A stretch of 64,000 nt of DNA from an uncultured Roseibium sp. (GTDB taxonomy: Bacteria > Pseudomonadota > Alphaproteobacteria > Rhizobiales > Stappiaceae). The translations under genes and the position numbers were made by a program. The stretch lies in NCBI RefSeq assembly GCF_947494555.1, contig NZ_CANLVF010000002.1, positions 310,001-374,000 of the forward strand. The letters run 5' to 3'. Shown here in pieces: positions 26,956 through 36,300 of this stretch (within the stretch, counting starts at the first letter, position 1; every line of letters starts with the position of its first letter). The notes beneath the pieces were generated by a model that was not told the origin of the DNA, did not search any database, and saw only the letters and a program-made list of their open reading frames with translations.

Positions 26956-27627
26956 ATGGTAGAGTCGTCTTCTTCGTGGCTTGAACTCGGCGGACCCGTA
27001 GTCCTCGTCCTTCTTGGTATTTCTGTCCTGGCGCTTGCGGTCATTCTCGCAAAAGCATTCCAGTTCTCCAGCGCGCGGGTTGGCCGTCACGTCCTTGTGC
27101 GCCAGGCGGTGACGATGTGGCGAACGGGCGATCGCGCAAAGGCAGCGCAAGTGCTTTTGAAAGACCGTTCCCTGTCCGCCGGGTTGGTGCGCAGCGCGAT
27201 GGACGCGATCCAGATGCTGGACAATCAGCCGCTCAGTTCCCAGGAACGGGACATTCGCGAAGAAAGGCTTCGGGAGGAAATTTCAGCACGTGCAGCCGAC
27301 CGTCTCTTCGGGCTCGCGAGTTGGCTCAAGGCGCTCGATCTCGTGACTCAGATCGCCCCGTTGCTCGGTCTTTTCGGCACCGTTCTTGGAATGATCGAAA
27401 CGTTTCAAACGCTGCAGGAATCCGGAGCGTCAGCAAATCCCGGAGCACTCGCCGGCGGCATCTGGGTTGCGCTTTTAACAACGGCATGCGGACTTGCCGT
27501 CGCCATCCCGGTCTCCGTTGCAGTAACCTGGTTCGAAACAAGGCTCGAGAAGGAGCGCGCGGCATTGGAAATCCTGCTGACGGGCATTTTCACCGCCGGC
27601 GCCGCAACACCACAGCCATCAACGTGA
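26956..27627 (+). CDS. ExbB/TolQ/MotA-family proton channel protein
   Basis: 223 residues with three TM helices (about 12-32, 133-155 and 168-190). The TM2 motif [18 protein letters not shown] and the TM3 motif [22 protein letters not shown] are typical of ExbB/TolQ, including the threonines lining the proton path. The long cytoplasmic loop carries the charged segment [15 protein letters not shown]. It should assemble with ExbD to use the proton motive force. The only ExbB in the window, it may serve both ExbD paralogues. Its 3' end overlaps the convergent TonB-like gene by 9 bp. Confidence 0.93.
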   Translation: MVESSSSWLELGGPVVLVLLGISVLALAVILAKAFQFSSARVGRHVLVRQAVTMWRTGDRAKAAQVLLKDRSLSAGLVRSAMDAIQMLDNQPLSSQERDIREERLREEISARAADRLFGLASWLKALDLVTQIAPLLGLFGTVLGMIETFQTLQESGASANPGALAGGIWVALLTTACGLAVAIPVSVAVTWFETRLEKERAALEILLTGIFTAGAATPQPST

Positions 27628-29478
27628 AACCTTAAACGCCGAAAGCGAAAAAACGCCGGGTTCGGCGAGCACACTTGCGATCCGTTCGGCAGAGAGTGTG
27701 CCAAACCTGGGCGGTTGCGTGTCTTTTGGCCGGTTCCAGACCGCCAGCAAAAGCGCTGTTTCGGTCTGTCCGCCGGTGACCAGTGTAACCGGGATCGAGA
27801 AACTCCACCCCCCTACCGTCGTTGTACTGTTTTGGACGCGGACAAATCCGCGACCGTCATGGATCTGCCCCGCATCATCAATAAGGTACAGCTCCGGCGG
27901 TCCCTTGCCGTTCAAACGAAGTCCGGCCTGTTCAGCCTGCGCAATACGCCCGAGTGGCAAGTCACGCTGGATCACGCCCGAAACCCGCGCACCGCTTGTC
28001 ACCACTGTCCGGTCAAGCTCAACAAGCCCGGGGGCTTCGACGCCCTTTGACACACTCAGAGCATCAAGGACTGCGCACTGGCGTCCGGTGACCAACCGAA
28101 CTTCGATATCTGCCTCATAGCCCTGATCCGCGGCAAAGCGCTGGTCGAATTTGAAAAACGGATCGATCACGGCCCCGAATGCGGTCACCTGCGCAGTCTC
28201 GGTTCCTGCAGACATTACCGAAAGATGGACACATTCACCGGCATCATAACCGGCGACATAGGCGGTGACATTTGCCAAGGGATCGATGGTGGCAACTTCG
28301 TCAGGGAGAACGCTTGGTGCGGGATCGGATGACGTCGGGGCGGCAGGAACACTTGAGGTCTCCGGATCATTCGGTCCCAACGCCGGTGGGTTGATTTCCG
28401 AAGGAGCGAGGGAGGCTATGACGTCTTCCACCGGTTTGACAGGCTGAACGGTTCCAGCCTCAACCTGAACCGCGCTGGTAACCGGTTCAACCGCAGCCAC
28501 GGTGCCGACCTGGCTTGGTGGTGTGTTGCTTGAAACGGTGACGGGAGCTGCCGTACTCGACGAAGAAACCACCGGCGCAACCGTTTCAACTGAAGATACG
28601 ACAGGGGCCGCTGCCGTCGGCTGGCTCGCAGATGGAACCGCTGCCGAGCTCGTGTTTGCCGAAACGGTTTGCGAGGCCACCACGGTTGTGGTCACCGTGG
28701 ATGGACTCACCTGAACGGGCGCTACGGATGATTGCGGTCGCGTCTGAACGACGCTTTCGGCAGCCTGAGCTGGAACCACGTCGCTCGACGATGAAATCTG
28801 CGGTAATGGATTGGTTGGACTGGGAGAAGTCACAACCTCCGGCACGCTGTCGGGAATTGCCTCGATGACAATGGGCGATGTCACCTCACTTACAACGACT
28901 GTGGTTTGCGGTGCCGACGCGACGACTGGAGCAGATACAGCATTTTCAATCGTCTCGGGTACGGGCTCGATCACGGTTTCCACAGGAGTGGAAACAATGG
29001 TTTCGGCATCCGTTTGAGCAACGGGTTGTGGCGTATTCGAAGTGGCCTGTTCTGCCGCTGCGAGATTTACCGGCTCCGCCTGAGTGGTGGATTGTAAATC
29101 CGGCGTAACGGAATTGATGTTCTCTGTTTCCACGACTTGCGGCTGAATGGCTTCGCTTGTGTCCGGTCGGCTTTCGACATCGGCGGGCGCAACGGAGGAA
29201 GCAACCTCCGGAACCGGTTGAACCGGAGCTGCGTTCGTTGCCGCGGTTTGGACAACGACGGACTCCACCTGCTCAGCAGGTTCAAATATCAGGTCTTCGC
29301 TCTCTATTATGATCTTGGTTTCGGCCGGGGGGGCCTGAGGCTCAACCTTCCATGTGAAGGCCGGCAATCCATAGATCAGAATTGCAATATGAGCAGCGAC
29401 GGACATACCGAGACCGGCAGTCCAGACGGCGGCCGGAATACGTGCCTTGTCATCTCTGTTGTAGATCGCCACTGTCAC
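27619..29478 (-). CDS. TonB-like anchor protein with periplasmic domain homologous to the adjacent kinase
   Basis: 619 residues. One TM helix near 17-40 ([20 protein letters not shown]) keeps the Ser-x3-His motif (Ser26, His30) through which TonB couples to ExbB/ExbD. Residues about 50-400 are a Val/Thr/Pro/Ser-rich extended linker. The C-terminal domain (about 405-610) is not a TonB C-terminal domain. It contains [29 protein letters not shown] and LVTGRQC, matching the periplasmic part of the kinase at 29945-31849. It is 2 bp downstream of an exbD gene at the end of the T6SS minus-strand operon. I infer a force-transmitting or sensory role. Confidence 0.75.
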   Translation of the reverse strand: MTVAIYNRDDKARIPAAVWTAGLGMSVAAHIAILIYGLPAFTWKVEPQAPPAETKIIIESEDLIFEPAEQVESVVVQTAATNAAPVQPVPEVASSVAPADVESRPDTSEAIQPQVVETENINSVTPDLQSTTQAEPVNLAAAEQATSNTPQPVAQTDAETIVSTPVETVIEPVPETIENAVSAPVVASAPQTTVVVSEVTSPIVIEAIPDSVPEVVTSPSPTNPLPQISSSSDVVPAQAAESVVQTRPQSSVAPVQVSPSTVTTTVVASQTVSANTSSAAVPSASQPTAAAPVVSSVETVAPVVSSSSTAAPVTVSSNTPPSQVGTVAAVEPVTSAVQVEAGTVQPVKPVEDVIASLAPSEINPPALGPNDPETSSVPAAPTSSDPAPSVLPDEVATIDPLANVTAYVAGYDAGECVHLSVMSAGTETAQVTAFGAVIDPFFKFDQRFAADQGYEADIEVRLVTGRQCAVLDALSVSKGVEAPGLVELDRTVVTSGARVSGVIQRDLPLGRIAQAEQAGLRLNGKGPPELYLIDDAGQIHDGRGFVRVQNSTTTVGGWSFSIPVTLVTGGQTETALLLAVWNRPKDTQPPRFGTLSAERIASVLAEPGVFSLSAFKVSR

Positions 29479-29480
29479 GG

Positions 29481-29897
29481 CTATTCCGTTTCAATTGTGA
29501 TGAAGCTGAGCTGCCTGATCCCGGCGGTACGAAAGCGTTCGGCATTTGCCGCCACGGCAGCCATTTTTGCACGCCGATCCACCTGTATGGACAGTTTGTC
29601 CGTTTGATTGCCCAGGCGTGTCAGCAGTTCGTTCAACGCCTGGTCATCCAGTTCTGCGCCTTCAAACCAGACAGTGCCTTCCTTGCTGATAACCAGGCTG
29701 TTTTGAATGTCGCCTTCGCCAGACTTTTCTATTGTTTCAGCCCACTCGAATTCCTCAGGCAAAGGCGGACGCAACGTTCCCGAGACAAGCAGGAACAGCA
29801 ACAACAGGAAAACGACATTGATCAGCGCCAAGGAACTGTCTGCCTTGCGCTCTGTAAGCGGCTTCGGCACATGAATCGGTTTCGTGTAGCGCTTCAT
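29481..29897 (-). CDS. ExbD/TolR-family protein (copy 2) with Asp-to-Asn change in the TM helix
   Basis: 138 residues, ExbD architecture: cytoplasmic N-terminus, one TM helix (about 23-42, LALINVVFLLLLFLLVSGT) and a periplasmic domain (GTVWFEGAELDDQALNELL, IQVDRRAKMAAVAANAER). The aspartate expected at the start of the TM helix is Asn27 here, while copy 1 retains it. Loss of this carboxylate normally abolishes proton coupling, so this subunit may be structural or act in a mixed ExbD dimer. It sits between the kinase gene (47 bp) and the TonB-like gene (2 bp). Confidence 0.87.
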   Translation of the reverse strand: MKRYTKPIHVPKPLTERKADSSLALINVVFLLLLFLLVSGTLRPPLPEEFEWAETIEKSGEGDIQNSLVISKEGTVWFEGAELDDQALNELLTRLGNQTDKLSIQVDRRAKMAAVAANAERFRTAGIRQLSFITIETE

Positions 29898-29944
29898 TCC
29901 CGTTGCCAGTCCATTCCCGATTTGACGCGATGCTTCAGGGCATC

Positions 29945-31849
29945 TCAGGGCACCACTTTGACCGTGGTTGCCGTTGCCCGCAAGATCGGGAGGTCCTGCA
30001 TCAATGCGTCAAAATATTTGTCAGCTTGCGTTTCCCGCCGAACAGCAAGATTCGAGACGAGATTTGTCCCAACCATGGAAATGATCAATCCGGTTTCTTC
30101 GGAAAGCGTTTTCAGGTTCAGCGGAACCACGAAACCGGCACCGCCGTCATCCGCTTGCAGATACGGTGAGAGATTGATGACCTTACCGTTGCTTGACACG
30201 AACAACAGTCCGAGTTCGCCGGTTGACGGATCGAAGCCGGAAATTCGGCCCGCCATGTTTTCGCCGTTTGGAACCACCGTTCTTTGCATGTCCAGCCGCA
30301 ATTCGGTCTTTTCATTACCCTGCGGTGTCGCACGCAGGAAGGCGACCGCAGGACACTGAGAATCCGAGACCAGGTTTGCCTGGATCTTCGCCTCAAAACC
30401 CTGTTGGCGGGTGAAATCGCTGTCAAATGCAATAAAGGGCGGTGTGCGGGAGGCGAAACCTTCGATTTCCGCGGAATTCGCGGCAACCTGAACGGGCTGC
30501 AGATACATGCACTCCCCTGCCTTGTAGTTGCTTATGAAGCTCCGGACACGATCTTCGGGTTTCAGCGTTGCCTGTTCTATGGGGCTGGTTGTCGAACCGT
30601 CACCAGAATCGTCTGGCGGCAAAGGAAGGGTATCGTTTCCGCCACCTTGCGTTAGGTTGGATGTCTGATCATCCGATCCGTTCGGCTCAACAGGCCTTGG
30701 AGATTGCCCGCCGCCAGTTTCATTGTTGTCGATCTGGGTTGTTGTTCCACCACCCTGGCTGGTGTTCTGAACAGGTGTCTTGGGAGCATTTTCCCGCGGT
30801 TGCGCAACCAGGACCGGCTTCTGGTCGACATTCGGAACCGTCTGGCCGACAAGGAAATAGACGCCTGCTGCCCCGAGGCCCGCAAATCCAAGAAGCGACA
30901 ACGCCACAAGAACCCTGCGCCCCCACCGGACAGGTTGCGGCGGCTGGTCGAGCGCGGACTGCTCCGGCGGTGGAGCAGACGGCCTGATAACCGTTTTTTC
31001 AGCGACCGGCCGGTACATCGGCGCGCCAAGCGTCCATTCCGCAATTTCGCCCATCGAAGACGGTCTGTTTGCGGGATCGGGTTGAAGCATCGATTCCAGA
31101 AGGGGGCGAAAGCGGTTATCGACCCCATCGAGCGAGGGGACGATCCGGCGCTTCTCGATCATCTCGACCTGGGTACCGCCCATATCTGTCTGCTTGCCGG
31201 TCAGCGCTTCGGTGATCACCAGTCCCAGGGAATAGATGTCGCTTCTTGCGGTAACCTTTCCGTCAAACAGGCCGACCTGCTCCGGCGAGACATAGTTTAT
31301 TTTACCGGCAAAACCATCGCCGATGATTGTCGGGCCGCCTGTGTTGGCCCGCGATATACCGAAGTCGATGATCTTCGCCTGACCGACGTCTCCGTTTTGC
31401 AGGATGATGTTATCGGGGGACAGGTCACGGTGAATGACTTCGCGGTCATGAACCGCCTGCAGCGCCGAGGCCACCCTGACAAGAAGTCTGTAGACCGCCT
31501 CCGGCTCCAAAGCTCCGGCTTCGAGCCTCGACTTCAATGAGGGACCGGCCACGAACTCCATCGCAAGGTAATATACTCCCAGAGTCGGTTCCTTGGTGAA
31601 CACGTAATACTGGGTCAGTGCATCATGCTTGAGTTTTCGGAGGATCTTGGCTTCCCGCTTGAACAGATCAAGGATCATCGGATCCTTTGCGAAAGTTGCA
31701 AGCAGAACCTTGATCGCGACCGGGTCGCCGCTTTCGATATCCCGCGCACGATAAACAATCCCGATGCCGCCATCGGCGATGTGCTCTTCAATTTCGTAAA
31801 GATTGTTGAGCCGCGTTCCTATCGGAAGAAGATGGTCATCCGAATTCAT
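29945..31849 (-). CDS. ppkA: PpkA-type membrane Ser/Thr protein kinase of the T6SS with periplasmic domain
   Basis: 634 residues. Hanks-type kinase domain at about 15-285: glycine loop ADGGIGIVYRA, VAIKV lysine, catalytic IHRDLSPDNII, DFGIS and YVSPEQ. A single TM helix lies at about 315-335, then a Gln/Thr/Asn-rich linker and a periplasmic domain (about 440-625) beginning NYKAGECMYL. In the T6SS threonine phosphorylation pathway PpkA phosphorylates the FHA protein and is opposed by PppA; both partners are encoded close by. The periplasmic domain is homologous to that of the TonB-like protein two genes downstream, which is not a known feature of PpkA. Confidence 0.9.
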   Translation of the reverse strand: MNSDDHLLPIGTRLNNLYEIEEHIADGGIGIVYRARDIESGDPVAIKVLLATFAKDPMILDLFKREAKILRKLKHDALTQYYVFTKEPTLGVYYLAMEFVAGPSLKSRLEAGALEPEAVYRLLVRVASALQAVHDREVIHRDLSPDNIILQNGDVGQAKIIDFGISRANTGGPTIIGDGFAGKINYVSPEQVGLFDGKVTARSDIYSLGLVITEALTGKQTDMGGTQVEMIEKRRIVPSLDGVDNRFRPLLESMLQPDPANRPSSMGEIAEWTLGAPMYRPVAEKTVIRPSAPPPEQSALDQPPQPVRWGRRVLVALSLLGFAGLGAAGVYFLVGQTVPNVDQKPVLVAQPRENAPKTPVQNTSQGGGTTTQIDNNETGGGQSPRPVEPNGSDDQTSNLTQGGGNDTLPLPPDDSGDGSTTSPIEQATLKPEDRVRSFISNYKAGECMYLQPVQVAANSAEIEGFASRTPPFIAFDSDFTRQQGFEAKIQANLVSDSQCPAVAFLRATPQGNEKTELRLDMQRTVVPNGENMAGRISGFDPSTGELGLLFVSSNGKVINLSPYLQADDGGAGFVVPLNLKTLSEETGLIISMVGTNLVSNLAVRRETQADKYFDALMQDLPILRATATTVKVVP

Positions 31850-31869
31850 AAGCGGGCATCTCCTTCACC

Positions 31870-32613
31870 CTAAACAACCTGATCAATATCCACGACGACA
31901 ACCGTTACATTGTCGGCCCCACCCTGCTCCAATGCCCCATTCAACAATCCCTGAGCAGCCGACTTCTGTGCCCCGTCCAGAAGAAAATTTGATATCACCG
32001 TGTCATCAAGATGCCCGGTCAAGCCATCGGAACAAAGCAAAAAGCGATCCCCTTGTCGCAAGTTGCCGGAGACCAATTCGAGTTCCAAATCGACGCCGGA
32101 GCCGATCGCCCTCGTAATCACATGCCGCCGGGAAAAGTTTCTGGCCTCTTCTTCCGTCAGGACCTGCTGGTCGACGAGTTCCTGGGCCTCGGTGTGATCG
32201 GTGGTCAATTGTTCCATCTGGCCGCTTCTCAACCGGTAGACACGGCTGTCGCCGGCCCAAAGGCAAGCAAAATTTACACCGTGGGTCAAAAGTGCGGCGA
32301 TGGTGGTTCCCATAGCTGCGCCATTTGCCTTGGCAGAGGCCTGCTCAATCTGTTCCTTGGCATCAATGACGCGGCCCTCGAACTGATCCAGAAGATCGAC
32401 TGCGCTGAGGGGCACCCTGATCGTGGTGAGCGCCTCCTTGACAAGGTTTGAGGCCATCGCGCCCCCGTTCAAGCCGCCGGCACCATCCATAACGGCGAAA
32501 ACGCCTTTTTTTTCATCGCAATAAAAGGCGTCCTGATTTTCTTCTCGAACACAACCAACATGTGTCAGGCCAATCGAAAATCCGCGCATTTCTATGTTCT
32601 CTGGCTGCATCAT
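31870..32613 (-). CDS. pppA: PP2C-type protein phosphatase PppA of the T6SS
   Basis: 247 residues, single PPM/PP2C domain. Metal-binding motifs are present: REENQDAFY near the N-terminus, VFAVMDGAGG, LLCSDGLTGHL and GGADNVTVVVV near the end. It dephosphorylates the FHA-domain protein and resets T6SS activation by the kinase. Four-base overlap with tagF upstream and 20 bp to the kinase gene indicate co-expression. A GGAGGATC ribosome-binding site precedes the start. Confidence 0.93.
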   Translation of the reverse strand: MMQPENIEMRGFSIGLTHVGCVREENQDAFYCDEKKGVFAVMDGAGGLNGGAMASNLVKEALTTIRVPLSAVDLLDQFEGRVIDAKEQIEQASAKANGAAMGTTIAALLTHGVNFACLWAGDSRVYRLRSGQMEQLTTDHTEAQELVDQQVLTEEEARNFSRRHVITRAIGSGVDLELELVSGNLRQGDRFLLCSDGLTGHLDDTVISNFLLDGAQKSAAQGLLNGALEQGGADNVTVVVVDIDQVV

Positions 32614-33293
32614 GTTCGATGATCCTCCGGATGGTATCGCCCATGTTCTTGCCCTGCCGCTTCGGAACTTAAATCTGCTGCTTCAAATGCTTCGGGCAGG
32701 ATCAACCATTGAAATGATCCTTGCTCCGGCAAACCGCCACACCGGAACACATATGCCCCCTGCCCCGCACGGCACCAGAAGGCCGTGTCGATTTTTCCGG
32801 CGGTGCCCTCGCCAGGTTCGAGGACAAGTCCATCAGCCGGAAGTGCTGTGTCCTGTTCGATCAGCGGCTCGCCCAATGCGGAAACCGCGGTTTGAAATCC
32901 CTCAAGATCGGCCTCTTCGTCAAGTGCGCTCAAGAGAATGGCCTCGGTCTCATCATACCAGGCCTCTTCTGGCATTCCGGTTTCGTTCAAACCGCTTGCG
33001 GAACTTGCAATCGTCAGCGGAAACTTCCGGCCAACCTTGTCAACGCTCGGCATGAACGCACCGCAGATGGTTTGAGCGATGCCGGCTTCATCCGTCCCCG
33101 GTCTCATCAGGAACCGCCAGACCGGCATGGTCATATAGGCTTCTTCCCAGTTTGACCCCAGGTCCTCTCGGGATTGCGAAAGGCCTCGCATCAGAAAAGG
33201 TTCCCAGACCCTCGAGAAGCCGTCGGGACAACGGCCGATTACAAAATCGGCACGGTCCGGGAGCTTTCCGAAATATCCGGTTGTGTTCGTCAT
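32610..33293 (-). CDS. tagF: TagF, T6SS-associated protein (ImpM family)
   Basis: 227 residues, with the family's opening YFGKLPDRADFVIGRCPDGF and VWRFLMRPG, followed by VGRKFPLTIAS. TagF is a cytoplasmic post-translational regulator that represses T6SS firing in characterised systems. In some alphaproteobacteria it is fused to PppA; here the two are separate genes overlapping by 4 bp. It begins 10 bp after the tssM stop. Confidence 0.92.
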   Translation of the reverse strand: MTNTTGYFGKLPDRADFVIGRCPDGFSRVWEPFLMRGLSQSREDLGSNWEEAYMTMPVWRFLMRPGTDEAGIAQTICGAFMPSVDKVGRKFPLTIASSASGLNETGMPEEAWYDETEAILLSALDEEADLEGFQTAVSALGEPLIEQDTALPADGLVLEPGEGTAGKIDTAFWCRAGQGAYVFRCGGLPEQGSFQWLILPEAFEAADLSSEAAGQEHGRYHPEDHRT

Positions 33294-33303
33294 GACGCTC
33301 CGT

Positions 33304-36300
33304 TCAAAAACTTGTCGGGCATTTGAAGTCGCCGACGGCGGACAGGAAGAACGGGTTGGGCTTGGTCCGCAGTGTCACCGTGAACGCAACCTGGCGTCCG
33401 CCGAGCGTTTTCCTGACAACGAATTTGTTCTGTCCGGAGCTGACCCTGTTGGCTCTGACGAACCTGTAGAAAGCCCAATCGCCGTGGATTTCCTGACGCG
33501 ACCTGTAACCTGGAACTTCCGGCTGGATTACCAGGACCACGCGAGGCGTCGCCGTGTTGCTTGGCCAGTCGAAGCTGGCGGGCAGCGGCTCGATATCGGC
33601 ATTGAAACCCGGTCCACGCGTGACCAGAACCAGATTGCCGTTGACCTCCAGGCTGGCCGCGTCAGCCTGCTGGGACAATGCACGCGGCACGACCTGCAGT
33701 CCAACGGACGGAAATGCGTTCCCGGTCGGGAAAAACGCCTGTTTTATAAGGTCGGCTCTTTCAAACTGGCGCAGTGTGGCGTTTGAAAGTCTGTCGGCCT
33801 GCGACACCTCCGGTTTCCAGTTCCAGGGCCGCGAGGACGTGTCCACAAGGGCTTTCAGGTTCTGATCGAAGAATTGCTGCATGATACCGTTCGGCGAGAA
33901 AAGCTTGGCGAACTCGGTCATCGGAACTTCTGAGCGGCCGTTTGTGAACGGATAGTTCCGCGACACGATGCGCTGGCATGCCTCCACGACCTGGGACTTG
34001 AGCTTCTCGTTCAGCTGCGTGATCGAAGTCTCCTTGAATTCCTCGTCGAACTCCTTGGCGGATTGCAGAATGAGCTTGTCGAACGGCTGTGGGAAACGAG
34101 TGGCATTGCTTCGAAGCAGAGACGCCTGGATCTGCACGTTCGAATTGGCCGTCTCGCTCTGAAGCGGGTTGTTGGCTACGACGAGAAGGTTGTCGAGGAT
34201 GTTTTTGAAATTCAGCAGCAAGGCGTCGATCTTGCGGCTGTTTTCTCCTTCAACGAGCACGTGATAGGGGCGGAAGTGATCCTCGATCGCTTTCCCCGGG
34301 ATGATGGCCGGACCATCATTCCCTGTGGCCGCGTCCAGGGCACTCGATACGCCGCCCGGTGCAAGGGCCTTGATGCCGGCTTCCAGGCCGATACGCTTCA
34401 GACCGCCAGCCCTGTCCAGAACGTAGTACTGGAAAACCTTCTGGGCTGCTTCCGAACCGGCATCCTGCGCATTTCCACCGCCGACTGCACCGGCAATACC
34501 TTCCTGCGACAGGTCCTGGGTCAAAAGGGTTTCGCTTCGGATGCTTTCAAGCAGCTGAACGACCGGTGACGTCGGGGCGGAGACAGCCTGCAACGTCGTA
34601 TAAAGCGGCTTGTCGTTGCGCATGGACTTGAATTTCAGATTGCCAAGCGCTTCTTCCCAGGCTTCAATATAGTCTTTCGTGTAAAGCGAAAGGATTTCAG
34701 ATGGCAGCGATTGATACTGATCGGAAAACGCATCCGCCTCGCTGATATCGCCGAATACCCATTTGTCCCGCTCCAACTCCTCGCGTATGCCCGCCAGGTT
34801 CGGCAACACGGAAAGATGGAAGCCGGGATAGGTATAGAAACGGTCGACGACGACGGTGTCCAGAGTGTCGCCGTTCTCGGTTTCGAAAACGGTTTCCATA
34901 TCCGGACCGCCGCGCTGTTCTGCAACCCAGTCTTCGCTCGTCAAACCCTTCGAGCGGGATTTCAGCAACGCATATCCGCGTTCCGCCAGGCTGACACGCG
35001 CAAGTTCCCTTTGGACTTCGGCAACAAGCACACCGTCGAGCTGGGCGGTGAGAACGTTGCCGCCAAAATCGAGATCCAGCATCGCGGCAATGTGGGAGTT
35101 GAGTTCGTTGCGAAGAACTTCTCCCTGGCGTCCCGGGAAACTCTGCAGGAAATCCGCCCTGAAGGAGTTCTTGATCTGATCCTTGTCGATCTCGGGGGCG
35201 TCGCCCGCAACCATGCGGTAGAGCTTGGTCAGATTGTAGAGCGTATCGATGTCCTGACCACCCGGACCCGTGCGGTTATCGAGGACGTCGGTCATCTGTT
35301 CTTCAATACGCAACAAAAGCCGGGGCCTAAGCAGTCGTTCAAGCCCGCTTCTATAGGAGGTTATGCCCGCAGCCTCGAGCCGCTCGCGCTGGCTCAATCC
35401 GAATTTTTCCATGAACGGTGTCGGATTGTTACGGCTGTCATAACCGGCAGGCAGGCTACGCAACAAAGACAGGAGATAGGCAGAGTCGCGCAAACTGTCG
35501 TCGCGGACCACGCGTTGTTCAAGGACGCCCTCGCCTTCGGCACGGACCGCCGCCACAGCTTTTGCTGTTTCATCAATCAGCGCCCGGTTGTTCAGGTAAC
35601 TAATCGTCCAAAGACTTCCGAACCCGAGCGTTACGAGCACAATGGCGGTATAGGCCGCGATCCGGGCGGCCGTGGCCATTCGGACCGCCTGCCGGTTGTG
35701 CGTCACCCAGCCTGCCTCGCCAATAATCACCTTGTTGAGCAGGTCTTTCAGAAAATAGCTCTTTCCTTGCCCGGACAATGCCGCTGCCTGGTAGGAAGTG
35801 CCAAAGGCCTGGCTCATGGAACCGATGACGCGGTCAATCGCTGTTCCGGTCTGTGTACCGGAGGTAAAATAAAATCCGCGCAGGACGGCATTGGGGTAAT
35901 ACCGGCTTGGCTCGAATATGGTGTTCAGGAAGCCGGTTACCCTGTCCTTGAGCGCTGCAATCTGAGTGGGGAAACCGTACAGCATCAAACGTGCGCGCGG
36001 ATCGGGTTCCTCCTGTAGCCTGTCTGCCAGCTCTTCGTTGAGACGTTCAATCAGAAGGTCAAATTCGGCCGGCGTTTCGGCGACCATATTCTTGTTCTTC
36101 TCGCGTGTCTGGAAGGTTGCACCCCAAACCAGATTGCGCCGGCTTTCAGGATAAGAGCCGAAAAACTCCATGAAGCCCGCGACCGTGTCCGCCTTGGTGA
36201 AAATGACGTAGACGGGAAAATCGATCTTGAGGGTCTTGTAGAGTTCTATCAGACGAGCCCGAATGGCATCGGTGTGCTCCTTCAGCTCTTCATCGGAGAG

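Noticed and set aside
28400..29290. Repetitive Val/Thr/Ser/Pro-coding region as a nucleotide repeat array
   Set aside because: The repetition is compositional at protein level (extended linker of the TonB-like protein); no regular nucleotide unit recurs, unlike the 216-bp units in tssG.
34711..36018. A 435-codon plus-strand open frame opposite tssM
   Set aside because: Antisense shadow of TssM; composition and lack of motifs argue against coding.
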